NCBI RefSeq assembly: GCF_030382115.1
Contig: NZ_JAUDRJ010000003.1
Span: forward strand, 3,017,429 to 3,033,906
DNA length: 16,478 bases
Origin: Nostoc sp. GT001
Lineage (GTDB): Bacteria > Cyanobacteriota > Cyanobacteriia > Cyanobacteriales > Nostocaceae
Reading direction: 5' to 3'
Numbering within the stretch: position 1 is the stretch's first letter; each line of letters starts with the position of its first letter. The notes beneath the pieces are model-generated. The model saw nothing but the letters and a program-made list of their open reading frames with translations, ran no database searches and was not told the DNA's origin. Position numbers and translations under genes: made by a program. This document shows, one piece after another, positions 15,334-16,478 of the stretch.

Positions 15334-16234
15334 TTACCGCGATCGCTCCAAAATCCAATCGAGTAAAATCGGATTGACTAACTCCGGCGCTTCATCTTGC
15401 GGGCAATGCCCCACTCCCTCTAAAGGAATAAACTTTTCTACTTGCCCAAAGTTAGCTAATTCTCTCCCTAACTTAATTGGTTCCCACGGATCGGCTGTTC
15501 CCCACAAAATAATTGCCGGACACTGTAACAGTGGTAAAAGGTCTTCTGGTAGTGGTCCTGTAGAATAAGAAGTAAAAGCAAGAAACACAGCCCCAGCCCC
15601 CTGATCGCTTGCTGGTGACATCAAAATATCTACCAACTCATCTGTCACCATCTCAGGATTCGAGTATGCTTGCAGGAGAATTTTCCGCACCGTTTTCGGT
15701 TTGGCGAGTTGATTGAAAAAGAAATTACCAACTGGTTTGATAGATAACAAGCGTTGTAGTACAGGCGCTCCGTAACGACGAGAGAAAGGTAAAGTTACCC
15801 GTTTGCGATCGTGCAACAGCCGTAAAGAACAGTTGAGCAAAGCAACTCCCAAGGCAATATCTGGGTTACTTACTGCTGCTTGCATAGCGACAATACAGCC
15901 AATGGAATTTCCGACTAAAAAAGCTGGCTCACCCACTACTTCACGGCAAAAATCTGCTACTTGCTGTCCCCAGGTTTCTAATGTGTAGTTAATTTGTTCA
16001 CCAGGTTGAGGTTTTGCAGAAGCCCCAAAACCAATCAAATCGATCGCATAAACACGGCAATTTTCCGCTAATACAGGAATATTTTTTCGCCAGTGCCACC
16101 AAGAAGCGCCAAATCCATGCACCAGGACAACAGCTAGCTCCTGTAGTTCCTTGGGTTTGATAGCAGATCGGAAAATCTTGCCAAATCCAGGTTTTTGTAG
16201 AGTTAAGTGCTGTTTTTGAACTTGAGGTTGTCAT
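15334..16234 (-). pseudogene. Alpha/beta hydrolase, pheophytinase/chlorophyll dephytylase-like, frameshifted
   Basis: The natural start is ATG 16234 (MTTSSSKTALNSTKTWIWQD, then FPICYQTQGTTG). After that the frame changes: the rest (AVVLVHGFGASWWHWRKNIP onward to a stop at 15334) reads one base over. The shift lies around 16134-16143. The downstream part is complete: oxyanion HGFG, nucleophile Ser in VGNSIG (residue 73 when counted from the MHGFG start at 16122), acid Asp211 in WGTADPWEP and His239 in GVGHCPQDE. VHGFGASxxHWRxNIPxLA, with EVVGEPAxLVGNSIG, resembles pheophytinase and chlorophyll dephytylase, which remove phytol from (pheo)chlorophyll. A GTG at 16122 could in principle restart translation, but this would start inside the core beta strand. 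Unless the extra base is a sequencing error, the product is probably non-functional. The phytol kinase-like gene nearby supports the phytol link. Confidence 0.8.
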
Positions 16235-16478
16235 GGAAAATTTGATGATAACAAGGGTATAAAGGCTTTCAACAGCAAGGCACAAGTAAAATTGTTTTTA
16301 ATTTGGATAAAATTTATCAGATTTTCAAAATAAATCTTTTGCTCTAGTGATAGCCTATACATATACCACGAAAGCTTCTAAGCTGATAGTTTTATCCAGT
16401 ATAGAGTTTTCATTTTATTGATAGAAGTAATTTACTCACAACTAAGATTATGTCAGTATTAAAAATCATAACGTTTCT

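Noticed and set aside
1..16478. CRISPR array, tRNA or rRNA genes
   Set aside because: I looked for regularly spaced direct repeats, cloverleaf-like segments with a CCA or T-loop motif, and rRNA signature stretches, and saw none. This was by eye only.

Overview
The window looks like chromosomal DNA of a filamentous, Nostoc/Anabaena-type cyanobacterium. The grounds are at least seven exact copies of the cyanobacterial HIP1 octamer GCGATCGC (4869, 6987, 7798, 10745, 12048, 12094, 15339), large multidomain GAF/PAS histidine kinases with an Rcp1-type response regulator, a phytol kinase-like protein, and intergenic repeats of the kinds common in Nostocales. The number of broken genes is striking: five regions read as pseudogenes or frameshifted genes. 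That would fit a lineage undergoing genome erosion (for example a plant symbiont), but sequence errors could explain some of the single-base cases.

Left part (1-5000): two tandem paralogous small secreted proteins on the + strand. The first (341-758) is frameshifted near its C-terminus and the second (1401-1844) is intact. They converge on a large minus-strand outer-membrane beta-barrel-like protein (about 966 aa, ending in Phe). None of the three belongs to a family I can name. The grouping suggests a surface-assembly or secretion module and is the best candidate here for an undescribed system.

Middle (5377-10999): a decayed membrane-sensor fragment is followed by a tight three-gene signalling operon. 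It encodes a GAF-PAS-PAS-GAF histidine kinase with a phytochrome-type transmitter and a Cys-His pair where bilin-binding GAF domains carry the chromophore Cys, then an Rcp1-like single-domain response regulator, then a REC-PAS-PAS-kinase-REC hybrid. The start and stop of the first pair overlap and the second pair is 5 nt apart, so the three are probably co-transcribed parts of one phosphorelay.

Right part (11228-16478): an internally deleted zinc-type alcohol dehydrogenase/quinone reductase pseudogene; a hairpin between convergent genes; ychF with a small proline-rich ORF upstream; yidD; and, divergent from yidD, a phytol kinase-like gene. Then comes about 680 bp of non-coding debris holding a 103-bp MITE-like palindrome, a pentapeptide-repeat protein remnant and an unexplained minus-strand fragment. 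The window closes with a frameshifted alpha/beta hydrolase of the pheophytinase/chlorophyll dephytylase-like type. Phytol kinase and this hydrolase would together form a phytol-salvage pair, with one partner apparently broken.
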